DNA of 31,948 bases, taken from the IMG/VR virus record IMGVR_UViG_3300032401_000049, positions 1 to 31,948 of that record. One strand, given 5' to 3'. The notes beneath the pieces are model-generated. The model searched no databases. It was not told the DNA's origin and was given only the letters and a program-made list of their open reading frames with translations. Positions within the stretch are counted from its first letter, which is position 1, and each line of letters starts with the position of its first letter. This DNA is from a virus. Below, one piece after another: positions 22,770 to 29,611 of this stretch. The position numbers and the translations under genes are program-made.

Positions 22770-24440
22770 ATGAACATTTTAAACTTCGCGAACCTAGATG
22801 CCTACGTCGAATGGTCGCTTCGCAATCTGCCGCACGATTTGATATCCGGATTCACTATTTCCTTTTGGGCCAATATAACAGCGACCGATGCCGGTGGGGT
22901 GATTTTTTCAGAGGAGGTCGCCAGCGGTGCGGATCTAACCGGTCTGACGATGGATTTTGGCGGGTCAAATTTTCTCTACTTCGTGGACAAGGGCGTGAAT
23001 GTTTCTGCTTATGAAGTTACGACCTACGCCGGAGCGTGGCATCATTTCGCCTATGTCTTCACGGTCACGAATGTGTATTTATATATCGATGGCGTTTTAA
23101 CGTTCACCGGATCAGGGCCCCTCACACAGGGATTTAAAAAGGGAAGCAAAATGCGGATCGGAAAGTCCCCCGCTGGAGATCTTCCGTCGTCAATCTTTAA
23201 GATGTGCAATTTCCATATTTATCTCAGAGAGTTGACCGTCACAGAAATAAACAAGATCCTCCGATATCAATCGTATTATTTCGACGATCTTGAAACCTAC
23301 TACAAGCTCGATGTCCTCGCGGGGACATTCGTGAATCCGCTGACTGGGGCCGCCTATCCCTATCTTTCAAGCGGCGTGGTTGTCGAGGCTACGAATGCCC
23401 TTGATATCTATGACTTTAAATATGGGGAGCCTGAGGTTCCGCAGGCGGTCTTTTCAAATGCGTTGAAAGAACAACAGCGAGTGACCATCCCAAAAATGGT
23501 GACAACGGGAGAGCTACTTTTGTTGACGGGGCGAGATTTGACGGGATGCTCAGTCTTGGATTTATTTATCAAAGATTCTGCCGGGAATTTAATCCTTGCC
23601 CCGATTAATCCCCATGTGTGGTATCACTTCAATGAAACTGCCGGAACGTTCGTCGATGATAGTTCGACGAATTTTCGAGACGGCATATTGTTCCCCGGAT
23701 CAGGAGGAGGCTTTACCCCAGGCAAACTGAACAATGCGGTCCTGTTTGTCGGAGACACTTATGTGGACGGTGGAAACATTGCCGACTTTGAATATGACCA
23801 GCCGTTTAGCTTGGAAGCATGGATTTTTTTCACCAATGACGGTTATCCGAGAACCATCATGTCCCGGATAGATCGCACGGCCCAAAACAGAGGCTTTTCG
23901 TTCTTCACGAATGACGGGTTCCCGACGCTTTATCTTTCGAGCGACGAGAGCATTGGGAAATCGATTTATGTGTTTGGGAACGCGCGGGTTCCCGATGCGA
24001 CATGGCACCACGTCGTCGCCACATACGATGGGAGTGGATTGGCCGCCGGGATTAAACTCTACATCGACGGAGTTTCCCAGGTGGTCGGCGTGACGATCGA
24101 TGCTCTGGCCGGAGGAACGATTCATAGTAATGCGAAATTCACCATTGGGTGCGCGAACGCGGTTGACCTTTTTTATTTTGGATCGATCGACGAGGTTGTC
24201 GTCTACACGACCGTTCTCACGCAAGACCAGATTGATTTCCGATATAACGCCGGGCAAGGGACAGAGACTATGATTCCGTCGAGCTTTATCGCGCCCATTG
24301 CCAGCCAAATCTGTTTCCCGATCCCGCCTCCCATCCTTGCAATCCCAGGAACATATCAGGTTCAGCTTAAATTCGGGAACGATCTTTTCGTCGATTATTC
24401 CCCAATCCACACATTGGAAGTTCTCGACACGCTGGATTAA
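22770..24440 (+). CDS. LamG/concanavalin-type adhesin, likely receptor-binding protein
   Basis: A 556-residue protein with two lectin-like jellyroll domains. The first (~residues 10-175) shows F-T-I-S-F-W-A-N, W-H-H-F-A-Y-V-F and V-Y-L-Y-I-D-G-V. The second (~275-495) shows F-S-L-E-A-W-I-F-F, W-H-H-V-V-A-T-Y-D-G and K-L-Y-I-D-G-V, ending with G-S-I-D-E-V-V-V-Y, all classic LamG/Pentraxin-like signatures. A short beta domain (G-T-Y-Q-V-Q-L-K-F) closes the protein. No signal peptide. It is expected to bind a surface polysaccharide or glycoprotein of the host. AGGAGG stands 7 nt before the ATG. Confidence 0.75.
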   Translation: MNILNFANLDAYVEWSLRNLPHDLISGFTISFWANITATDAGGVIFSEEVASGADLTGLTMDFGGSNFLYFVDKGVNVSAYEVTTYAGAWHHFAYVFTVTNVYLYIDGVLTFTGSGPLTQGFKKGSKMRIGKSPAGDLPSSIFKMCNFHIYLRELTVTEINKILRYQSYYFDDLETYYKLDVLAGTFVNPLTGAAYPYLSSGVVVEATNALDIYDFKYGEPEVPQAVFSNALKEQQRVTIPKMVTTGELLLLTGRDLTGCSVLDLFIKDSAGNLILAPINPHVWYHFNETAGTFVDDSSTNFRDGILFPGSGGGFTPGKLNNAVLFVGDTYVDGGNIADFEYDQPFSLEAWIFFTNDGYPRTIMSRIDRTAQNRGFSFFTNDGFPTLYLSSDESIGKSIYVFGNARVPDATWHHVVATYDGSGLAAGIKLYIDGVSQVVGVTIDALAGGTIHSNAKFTIGCANAVDLFYFGSIDEVVVYTTVLTQDQIDFRYNAGQGTETMIPSSFIAPIASQICFPIPPPILAIPGTYQVQLKFGNDLFVDYSPIHTLEVLDTLD

Positions 24441-24459
24441 ATTGTCTACTATCCCGCCC

Positions 24460-24993
24460 ATGCGATCCCTCAGACAGATTATCGACGAGGCTGTTAAAGA
24501 GCAATATGGCGGGATGAGTCCTAGGCCCCGCCCTTTCTCTCCCGGAAACAAGGTTTCAGACCGCGAGAAATATTCAAAAGAATTCCTCTCTCAAATTAAA
24601 AACGCCGGGCTCACCACTCCAATCGAAGAACATCGCTTCCACCCAACCCGGATGTGGAGATTTGATTTCGCCTATGTTGAGCATAAGATTGCCATTGAGA
24701 TCGATGGTGGCGGATGGGGAAGGCCGGTTGTATGCCACCATTGCCGCCAGACCGTCCTCCGCTTTAGCAATGGTCGACCCTATCCGGTCCGGGAAGGCGG
24801 TCGCCATCACACGGCCAAGGGAGCCGAGTCCGACAACGAGAAATTCAACGAGGCGATGCGTTTCGGATGGCGGGTCCTCCGGTTTAATCCTTGCCATATT
24901 AAAAGCGGATACGCCATAGAACTTGTCAAGGAAATCATCGGGACTGGAAATACTCAAAAAAAAGTTCTTGCAATTCCTGAAACGGTTTTGTAG
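24460..24993 (+). CDS. VSR/DUF559-like endonuclease
   Basis: A 177-residue PD-(D/E)XK-type nuclease. The core reads E-E-H-R-F ... W-R-F-D-F-A-Y (Asp69), then I-A-I-E-I-D-G-G (Glu80, Asp82), and later G-R-H-H-T ... D-N-E-K-F-N-E-A ... G-W-R-V-L-R-F, the pattern of phage-encoded VSR-like/DUF559 enzymes. Between the core and G-R-H-H there is an insertion with C-H-H-C (residues 92-95) that may bind zinc together with nearby histidines. An upstream in-frame start at 24298 would overlap the adhesin; ATG 24460 and TTG 24442 are alternatives, and neither has a good ribosome site. It may nick DNA, help packaging or act as a free-standing mobile nuclease. It is the last gene before the terminator. Confidence 0.68.
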   Translation: MRSLRQIIDEAVKEQYGGMSPRPRPFSPGNKVSDREKYSKEFLSQIKNAGLTTPIEEHRFHPTRMWRFDFAYVEHKIAIEIDGGGWGRPVVCHHCRQTVLRFSNGRPYPVREGGRHHTAKGAESDNEKFNEAMRFGWRVLRFNPCHIKSGYAIELVKEIIGTGNTQKKVLAIPETVL

Positions 24994-25013
24994 TTTTTTT
25001 GTCGATATGAAAA

Positions 25014-25085
25014 TGGGGAACAGAAAACATATGAATTTTGAGGTGGAGGGACCTGTTCCCCAGAATAGTTTTACCTTCCACCTCA
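25014..25085 (+). ncRNA. H-type RNA pseudoknot at end of late operon
   Basis: Two inverted repeats interlock. Stem 1: TGGGGAACAG (25014-25023) pairs perfectly with CTGTTCCCCA (25053-25062), 10 bp. Stem 2: TGAGGTGGAGGG (25039-25050) pairs with CCTTCCACCTCA (25074-25085), 12 bp with one G-U. Loops are 15 nt (25024-25038), 2 nt (25051-25052) and 11 nt A/T-rich (25063-25073), long enough to cross the grooves. The block starts 20 nt after the nuclease stop and ends 1 nt before a terminator hairpin, so it would form the 3' end of the late transcript or of a released small RNA. Pairing is seen directly; folding as a pseudoknot rather than alternative hairpins is inferred. Confidence 0.7.
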
Positions 25086-25086
25086 C

Positions 25087-25125
25087 AAATCCCTGCCGGA
25101 GAAATTCGACGGGGATTTTTTATTT
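25087..25125 (+). terminator. Intrinsic terminator with GNRA loop
   Basis: Arms 25087-25100 and 25105-25118 pair over 14 positions (AAATCCC against GGGATTT at the base, one C/A mismatch, two G-U pairs) around a GAAA tetraloop at 25101-25104. TTTATTT follows at 25119-25125; with the last three T of the arm this gives a TTTTTT run. It should end the late (structural/lysis) transcript and separate it from the second operon. Confidence 0.85.
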
Positions 25126-25480
25126 ACAGGGACAGCAATCAATCGACGCTCGACAACCCTTAAAAATGGCGAAGAGACGAGTAGAAACCCAGAAAGATTC
25201 CTTAGCCCGGGCAAGTGATCGGCTTAACCCCCGGCCAAATTCCGTAAGATGTTTTTTCAAATAAACGAATCTTTAACAAAGATTTAGTCTTTCTGGTAGG
25301 CAGGACAAAGCCTTTAAGTATGCCAATACGGAGACTCTCAGAGAAAGGGAGAGAGTGAATAGGCAGGTCGTCATGTAAGTTATCTGATCCTCTTACGGAG
25401 AGGATAAGCCGTAATATGTCCAGACAGAGAAGTTGAAGAAAAAAGACGAAAATTTCTTAAAATTCACGGAGGGAAAAAAC
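25126..25480 (+). other. Non-coding region upstream of the recombination operon
   Basis: About 355 bases without a supportable gene. It holds a short perfect hairpin at 25268-25284 (AATCTTT-AAC-AAAGATT), an ACTCTC/GAGAGT inverted repeat near 25334-25356, a hairpin at 25387-25405 (ATCCTCT-TACGG-AGAGGAT) and a competing TTACGG/CCGTAA pairing at 25393-25414. A motif set is duplicated (next entry). The promoter of the downstream operon must lie here or upstream, but I find no convincing -35/-10 pair. Leader RNA, operator array or replication origin are all possible. A 113-codon open frame crossing the terminator and this region (24923-25264) looks like chance. Confidence 0.55.
25297..25401 (+). 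repeat. Ordered duplicated motif set in the leader region
   Basis: Three short motifs recur in the same order. Copy 1: TAGGCAGG (25297-25304), TAAGTAT (25315-25321), TACGGAGA (25327-25334). Copy 2: TAGGCAGG (25360-25367), TAAGTTAT (25376-25383), TACGGAGA (25394-25401). Offsets between copies are 63, 61 and 67 nt. The sequence between the motifs differs. This fits two copies of a protein-binding or RNA element ahead of the operon. Confidence 0.55.
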
Positions 25481-26314
25481 ATGGAAAACGCGATGGTTCA
25501 AAATGAAAGCGGAACACCGATCGAGCGAGGGCAGGGACCCGCCGCCAATTCAAAAATACTCGAGGTGATGATGGATCGGGCGATCCGCTATCCCCGCGAC
25601 GAATACAAGGCTCTTGAGAAGGCTTTGCAGGAACTCGAAAAGGTCCCCGGGCTGGCAGAGGACGCTTATTACTCGATCCCCTATGAGAACTCCGACACGG
25701 GGAAGAAGGTTCCGGTCGAGGGCCTCACGATCGGTTCATCCCTGGCCCTGATTCGATTTTGGGGCAACGCGGTATCGGGAGGGAGAATCACATCCGAAGA
25801 CGATAAGGGATGGGAGCTTGAGGGATTCGCCTACGATCTTGAAAACAACATCCTGATTCAAAAGCCTTTCCGGGTTTCCAAGTTCTATAAGCCCCGGGGC
25901 GGACAGGGCGTGATGCCCTTGTCGCATGATCGCCGGGTGGTTATTTTGCAGGCCGGTGTCTCGAAGGCTCAGCGCAACGCCGCACTCGCCATCATTCCGA
26001 ATTGGGCCAGAGACGCTTATTTCAACCGCGCCAAACAGCTTGTCTTGAATCCGCCCAAGTCCCATGTGAAGGTCGAGAAGTCCCTTCAAGAGAAAATCAT
26101 CGACGTGAAAAATGCCTTTCGAAAGATGTGGAACGTGACCGATATTGAGATGCAGGACTATATAAACGGCCTTGGTGATGTGGAGACAGATGAGGCTCTC
26201 TACGTTCACCTCGTGGGGCTCGGCAAAGGAATCAAAGAGGGCCGGGCAAACCCTGATGAGGTCTTCGGGCGCGTGAAGGCCCAGCCAGCGATGCCGACAG
26301 AGGTGGACCAATGA
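25481..26314 (+). CDS. Probable single-strand DNA annealing/recombination protein
   Basis: A 277-residue protein heading a cassette with an exonuclease-like partner. Its features match a widespread phage recombination family: A-Y-Y-S-I-P-Y (residues 62-68), V-E-G-L-T-I-G-S-S-L-A near 79-89, W-G-N-A near 94-97, A-Y-D-L-E-N-N near 117-123, and a later G-V-S-K-A-Q-R-N-A-A-L-A-I-I-P-N-W helix (159-175) resembling the R-N-A ... P segment of RecT/Rad52-like annealing proteins. GGAGGG lies 7 nt before ATG 25481; a longer TTG form from 25433 is less likely. The role is inferred from motif resemblance and neighbours. Confidence 0.6.
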   Translation: MENAMVQNESGTPIERGQGPAANSKILEVMMDRAIRYPRDEYKALEKALQELEKVPGLAEDAYYSIPYENSDTGKKVPVEGLTIGSSLALIRFWGNAVSGGRITSEDDKGWELEGFAYDLENNILIQKPFRVSKFYKPRGGQGVMPLSHDRRVVILQAGVSKAQRNAALAIIPNWARDAYFNRAKQLVLNPPKSHVKVEKSLQEKIIDVKNAFRKMWNVTDIEMQDYINGLGDVETDEALYVHLVGLGKGIKEGRANPDEVFGRVKAQPAMPTEVDQ

Positions 26315-26505
26315 CCGACACGAACGGAAAAGAAGCCGAGTTACATTTGCAGGCGACGATGAGCTTGCGCGATTGGTTTGCCGGGCTGGCCATGCAAACG
26401 TTGGTCAGTAACAATCCTGAGACCATCGAAAAGGATATCGCCGAACTGGCTTACAGGCAGGCCGACGCCATGATCAGAAAACTTGAGGGGGATATCGCAG
26501 AATGA
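26311..26505 (+). CDS. Small phage protein, L-R-D-x-F-A type
   Basis: A 64-residue protein of a kind often seen beside phage recombination genes: M-S-L-R-D-W-F-A-G-L-A-M-Q, then a variable region, then E-L-A-Y-R-Q-A-D-A-M-I. The two blocks are predicted helices. The start is in a 4-nt ATGA overlap with the annealing protein gene and the end overlaps the next gene the same way. The function of this group is not known to me. Confidence 0.65.
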   Translation: MTDTNGKEAELHLQATMSLRDWFAGLAMQTLVSNNPETIEKDIAELAYRQADAMIRKLEGDIAE

Positions 26506-26780
26506 AAAGATTCTTCTGGCTTATGCTGATCGTCACCGCCGGGGCCCTGGCTGTCAAATACGGAGTTGAATCCTACCGGGTAAAATATGCTGATCTACGA
26601 AAGATCTACAACGAAACCGCTATCGCCTATATACAATCGCAGGTTGGAAAAATGCCGAAGGAAGAGCTTGACAGGTTGCGGGCTGTTGTAGAAAAATCAA
26701 CGCCCAAGCTCATCACGGAGACCGCTATCGATATCGGGGTTATAAAAGACAAGGCCGGAGAATGGAAGGTGAAATCGTAA
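26502..26780 (+). CDS. Small membrane-anchored protein
   Basis: A 92-residue protein with a short positive start (M-K-R-F-F-W) and one hydrophobic segment at residues 5-20 (F-W-L-M-L-I-V-T-A-G-A-L-A-V). It could be a signal peptide or an uncleaved anchor. A charged helical domain follows (P-K-E-E-L-D-R-L-R-A-V-V-E-K). No known motif. Overlaps of 4 nt upstream and 1 nt downstream show it is part of the operon. Confidence 0.6.
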   Translation: MKRFFWLMLIVTAGALAVKYGVESYRVKYADLRKIYNETAIAYIQSQVGKMPKEELDRLRAVVEKSTPKLITETAIDIGVIKDKAGEWKVKS

Positions 26781-27073
26781 TGGAGATTCTCAAATACACC
26801 GCATGGGCCATCAAAAATTATCGGGCGGTCATGAAAAATAAGAAAGCCAAAAAGGACCTTCAAAAATTCACGATCTCAACATTGGATTTTGATCTCCTCG
26901 TAAAGCTCTCCAAGAAAAAAGCCGAAGTTGATATTCAGCTTTCCAAGGCATGGAAAGAAATCGGCGACAAGAACGGATTCGACTTCCGCACCGTGGTCCC
27001 ATTCCATCCGCATCCATCTCCTGAAATCCTCGCCTTAAAAATATCGCCGACCCTATCCGTTGTGACTCCATGA
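26780..27073 (+). CDS. Hypothetical protein before the nuclease
   Basis: A 97-residue basic protein. The ATG at 26780 shares its A with the previous TAA stop (TAATG); a longer in-frame form from 26762 would overlap more and is less likely. The Lys-rich middle (M-K-N-K-K-A-K-K-D-L-Q-K-F) and helical content might suit nucleic acid binding, but there is no recognisable domain. It ends in a 4-nt overlap with the nuclease gene. Confidence 0.5.
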   Translation: MEILKYTAWAIKNYRAVMKNKKAKKDLQKFTISTLDFDLLVKLSKKKAEVDIQLSKAWKEIGDKNGFDFRTVVPFHPHPSPEILALKISPTLSVVTP

Positions 27074-27666
27074 CTCAGATCGCCTTCGAAGAAGAAACTC
27101 ACACATATTGGCTGAACGGAAAGAAGGCCACCAGCGTCACGGAGGCTCTGAAACTTGCGGGACTCATTGACGGGATTCAATTCGCCTCCGAGGAAGCCTT
27201 ATGGCGCGGGAAAGCCGTCCATGCTGCCATTCACTTTTACCACAAGGGAACTCTCAACTGGGATTCGCTTGACGAAAGGCTGGCCCCTTTCGTTAAGGGA
27301 TATCTAAAATTCATCGAAGACACAAAATTTATTCCGCAGGAATGGGAAAAGCGGGTCTCCATCGACCAGCTAAACCTTGCGGGGACGCTTGATGTGGTTG
27401 GGATCTTCCCCGATGGAAGCCAAGCCCTAATTGATTTTAAAACCGGGATGCAGGCCAACATGAGCGATTGGGTTGGGCTCCAACTTGCCTTATATGACAT
27501 GGCATTGGGACTGGCCGCGCCTCCCCGGAAGAGGTATGGTCTAAAATTATTGGGGGACGGCTTATATAGACTTTATCCTTTCACGGACCCAATGGATTTC
27601 ACCGTCGCCCTTTCTGCTGTAAATATCGCCAATTGGAGGATCTCAAAATATGGAAATATTGGATAA
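27070..27666 (+). CDS. RecB/Cas4-like PD-(D/E)XK nuclease
   Basis: A 198-residue exonuclease-like protein, probably the 5'-3' partner of the annealing protein in phage recombination. All motifs of the RecB-type core are seen: G-K-A-V-H (His51), G-T-L-D-V-V-G (Asp108), A-L-I-D-F-K-T-G (Asp122, Lys124), and W-V-G-L-Q-L-A-L-Y (Gln138, Tyr142). The order H-D-DxK-QxxxY fits active enzymes. No Cys residues of an iron-sulphur cluster are present, unlike Cas4. The N-terminal H-T-Y-W-L-N-G motif is common in phage versions. It overlaps its upstream gene by 4 nt and downstream gene by 17 nt. Confidence 0.8.
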   Translation: MTQIAFEEETHTYWLNGKKATSVTEALKLAGLIDGIQFASEEALWRGKAVHAAIHFYHKGTLNWDSLDERLAPFVKGYLKFIEDTKFIPQEWEKRVSIDQLNLAGTLDVVGIFPDGSQALIDFKTGMQANMSDWVGLQLALYDMALGLAAPPRKRYGLKLLGDGLYRLYPFTDPMDFTVALSAVNIANWRISKYGNIG

Positions 27667-28330
27667 GCTCCCGGAAATCAGGACTGCCAACTTCTCGCTC
27701 ACCGAAAAATCAAAAGCTCTCGCCAGAAATATCATCGATGAAATCTCGTTCAAGGACGCCGGTGCGTTTGTTTTGGAAATCGATCGTAGGCTCAAGTGGT
27801 GGAACGATACCATCAGTCCTGCGGTTGAGGCGGCCCACAACGCGCACAAAGAAATGGTGAAGGTCAAAAAAGAAATCGCCTTTCCTCTTGAGATCGCGAA
27901 GAGCGAGGTCGCGCAATCCATGGGTCGCTTTGATGAAGAGCAAAGAAGAAAGGCCCGGGAGCAGGAAGAGAAGATCCGGCAGGAAATGAAAAAGCAGCAG
28001 GAAGATAATCTTCTCAATGTCGCAGAGGGGTTGGAGAAGACAGGTGACAAGGAAATGGCGGAGGCTGTCTTGGCGACCCCGATCGTGGATATGGCCCCTG
28101 TGATTGAAACGCCGAAGGTCGAAGGGATCTCTTTTCAGACCCGGTATTCGGCTGAAGTCTTTGATCTGATGGCCTTGATTAAGGCTGTGGCAGAAGGTAA
28201 AGTCCCCATCGTTGCTTTGGAGGCCAACACAGTCTTTTTGAATCGGCAAGCCGTGGCCCTCCGGGCGGAGTTTAAATACCCCGGGGTGCGGGTGCTGGAA
28301 AGCAAGGTCCCCGTGACAAGATCGAGATAG
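27650..28330 (+). CDS. Coiled-coil protein of recombination cassette
   Basis: A 226-residue protein with a long Glu/Lys/Arg/Gln-rich coiled coil at about residues 60-135 (for example R-F-D-E-E-Q-R-R-K-A-R-E-Q-E-E-K), then a small mixed domain (residues ~160-226) with V-A-L-E-A-N-T-V-F-L-N and a C-terminal strand pattern. Similar coiled-coil proteins (DUF1351-like) often accompany phage annealing proteins and nucleases; the exact role is not known to me. GGAGG at 27635-27639 is 10 nt before the ATG. It overlaps the nuclease by 17 nt. Confidence 0.65.
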   Translation: MEILDKLPEIRTANFSLTEKSKALARNIIDEISFKDAGAFVLEIDRRLKWWNDTISPAVEAAHNAHKEMVKVKKEIAFPLEIAKSEVAQSMGRFDEEQRRKAREQEEKIRQEMKKQQEDNLLNVAEGLEKTGDKEMAEAVLATPIVDMAPVIETPKVEGISFQTRYSAEVFDLMALIKAVAEGKVPIVALEANTVFLNRQAVALRAEFKYPGVRVLESKVPVTRSR

Positions 28331-28333
28331 GTC

Positions 28334-28537
28334 ATGGGTGAAATGGCGGACGCAATCATCGATGGCGATTACTGCGAAATTTGTGGAGTGTATATAGGAC
28401 CGGGCGATGGATTCCCGCGCCAGTGTTGGGGCTGTACAAAAGAATCTAAAAACGGAGGAAATCATGCCAAGAGGAATACAAAGATCAAAACCAGACACAA
28501 AGACAAAAGAGTTCGATCAAACCAAAGAGACGTTTAA
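28334..28537 (+). CDS. Small zinc-finger-like protein
   Basis: A 67-residue protein with a clear four-Cys zinc ribbon: Y-C-E-I-C-G-V-Y-I-G ... F-P-R-Q-C-W-G-C (residues 14-34). The C-terminus is Lys/Arg/Asn-rich and basic, suitable for nucleic acid contact. The motif with Gly-Phe-Pro before the second Cys pair is recurrent in small phage proteins. Its last 74 nt overlap the next gene in another frame, which is unusually long for this window, so the C-terminal part may be poorly conserved. Confidence 0.6.
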   Translation: MGEMADAIIDGDYCEICGVYIGPGDGFPRQCWGCTKESKNGGNHAKRNTKIKTRHKDKRVRSNQRDV

Positions 28538-28748
28538 TAGCGAATTACATAGGGCCGTTCATGCCCTGTGGTTTAAGAAGGCCCAAGTCGCGGAAATGAA
28601 AGAAGAGCTTGATGTTCTTAGCGGCCACGTTGTCACGGAACTTAAGAAAGCCGGGAAGGATTTCATCCGGGTTCAAATCGACCACTCATTCGTGGAGGCC
28701 GAAATCAAAAAATCCAACGAAAAACTGACACTGAAATCAATAAAATAA
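28464..28748 (+). CDS. Small helical protein
   Basis: A 94-residue protein. GGAGG lies 5 nt before the ATG at 28464; a longer in-frame form from 28407 would lack this site. It is strongly helical and charged (A-Q-V-A-E-M-K-E-E-L-D-V-L-S) with no known motif. The first 74 nt share DNA with the zinc-ribbon gene. Function unknown. Confidence 0.55.
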   Translation: MPRGIQRSKPDTKTKEFDQTKETFNSELHRAVHALWFKKAQVAEMKEELDVLSGHVVTELKKAGKDFIRVQIDHSFVEAEIKKSNEKLTLKSIK

Positions 28749-28761
28749 ACGGGGGGCTTTA

Positions 28762-29091
28762 ATGGCTGGATTTAGGAAGAAAGGCGACACGACATTTATT
28801 CCGCCCATCGTTGTCAAGGAACACAAGATTTACGAGTTCAAAGGCGGAGTGGTGAAGTATTGGACGGTCCGGTGGCACTATGACGGCAAGGCTCTTGATC
28901 CGGTCTTTGAGAAAAGAGACTTCTTTAAAACCGAGCAGGGGCTTCGGATGAACAAGGCCAAGGGCCTGAACCTCGCCGACTTCAAATGGCTTCAAGAAAA
29001 CTGGGAATCGGTTGTCGCCTCAATGACTGGGGGCCCAGTACCGGAATCACAGCCCGAACCAGCGGCAGAACCGCAGGACGTTTTCGCATAG
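28762..29091 (+). CDS. Hypothetical protein
   Basis: A 109-residue protein with strands in its first half (I-Y-E-F-K-G-G-V-V-K-Y-W-T-V-R-W-H-Y), a helix and a Pro/Glu-rich tail (P-E-S-Q-P-E-P-A-A-E-P). A G-rich ribosome site (GGGGGG) precedes the ATG. The start reads M-A-G-F-R-K-K-G-D. An OB-fold-like or other small nucleic-acid-binding domain is possible but not shown. Confidence 0.55.
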   Translation: MAGFRKKGDTTFIPPIVVKEHKIYEFKGGVVKYWTVRWHYDGKALDPVFEKRDFFKTEQGLRMNKAKGLNLADFKWLQENWESVVASMTGGPVPESQPEPAAEPQDVFA

Positions 29092-29104
29092 GAATGCGAA
29101 TGGC

Positions 29105-29123
29105 GGGGGCGGTGCTTTCCCCC
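29105..29123 (+). promoter_or_regulatory. GC hairpin between two small genes
   Basis: GGGGG (29105-29109) pairs with CCCCC (29119-29123) around a 9-nt loop, followed by TTT then AAGG. An overlapping alternative pairs GGCGG (29102-29106) with CCGCC (29134-29138). The T-run is too short for a confident terminator. It sits upstream of a gene that lacks a clear ribosome site, so it may affect that gene's translation. Confidence 0.35.
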
Positions 29124-29155
29124 TTTAAGGTCGCCGCCTCTGCCTCTACTTTCAA

Positions 29156-29479
29156 ATGGAACAATTACTCTTGATCGAATCGCGCCGGATCAAAAAGAAA
29201 CCCAAGAAGACCAACCCCGTCCACATTCTTGTCGAGGTCTGGAAAGACATCGAAGGGGTCCGGGAAAAGGGCGACGCTTATATGAAGATGTGGGATAAGG
29301 AATACTTCTCCCGTCACGCCTACTGGTGCAAAAAAATCCTCAATGTCGTTGGAACGCCTCCCCATGCGGCGGAATGCATGGAGGAGCTGGCAATTTTCTT
29401 CAGGAAGAAAAGGCTGTCCTATACCATCTCGACAGTCCACAAATGGGCCGAGAAATGGTCCACTGGGAAAATAATCTGA
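29156..29479 (+). CDS. Hypothetical basic protein, possible DNA-binding
   Basis: A 107-residue Lys/Arg-rich protein. The start is marked by P-K-K-T-N-P and a helical body (Y-W-C-K-K-I-L-N-V-V-G, then E-C-M-E-E-L-A-I-F-F), ending with a S-T-V-H-K-W-A-E-K-W helix that could be a recognition helix. No clear ribosome site precedes the ATG; the stretch upstream is pyrimidine-rich. Basic charge and helix content suggest nucleic-acid binding, but this is inference. Confidence 0.5.
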   Translation: MEQLLLIESRRIKKKPKKTNPVHILVEVWKDIEGVREKGDAYMKMWDKEYFSRHAYWCKKILNVVGTPPHAAECMEELAIFFRKKRLSYTISTVHKWAEKWSTGKII

Positions 29480-29529
29480 CAACGTGGTGACAGAATCGCT
29501 TCTGCGGGGGGTAGGATCGGCCACGAACG

Positions 29530-29597
29530 GCTTTAAACGCTTTGGCGTAGCAATTTACGGCTGATTCGCCCTGGGCCAACCTAGGGCCATTTAAAGC
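29530..29597 (+). promoter_or_regulatory. Nested inverted repeats in 132-nt intergenic gap
   Basis: GCTTTAAA (29530-29537) and TTTAAAGC (29590-29597) form an 8-bp outer inverted repeat. Inside it, 29568-29587 forms an 8-bp hairpin (GCCCTGGG paired to CCTAGGGC with one G-U) with a CCAA loop. A further hairpin, CAGAA-TCGC-TTCTG, is at 29491-29504. No gene lies between 29480 and 29611. Operator, weak terminator or leader are all possible. Confidence 0.45.
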
Positions 29598-29611
29598 GAA
29601 TTGGGGGACCA

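Noticed and set aside
23700-24551. 283-codon open frame on the - strand
   Set aside because: It lies opposite the LamG adhesin, whose motifs are clear, and its translation has no recognisable features.
24955-24964. Run of eight A near the end of the VSR-like nuclease gene as a frameshift site into the frame above
   Set aside because: The -1 frame stops after a few codons, and the +1 frame (24923-25264) does not look like protein. The pseudoknot is also about 50 nt away, too far to stimulate slippage there.
24923-25264. 113-codon open frame across the pseudoknot, terminator and leader region
   Set aside because: No ribosome site, composition unlike the neighbours, and it runs through a strong terminator. 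I treat the region as non-coding.
25387-25405. Hairpin with ACGG in its loop as a guanidine-II (mini-ykkC) riboswitch
   Set aside because: That class needs two hairpins with ACGR tetraloops. The second TACGG copy here (25327-25331) is not in a comparable hairpin loop, and the loop at 25394 is five bases.
25126-25480. Sigma-70 promoter for the second operon
   Set aside because: A TAAGAT at 25245-25250 could be a -10 box, but no acceptable -35 box stands 16-18 nt upstream.
27710-28498. 262-codon open frame on the - strand
   Set aside because: Shadow of the coiled-coil gene; Leu/Asp/His-rich translation without motifs and no ribosome site.
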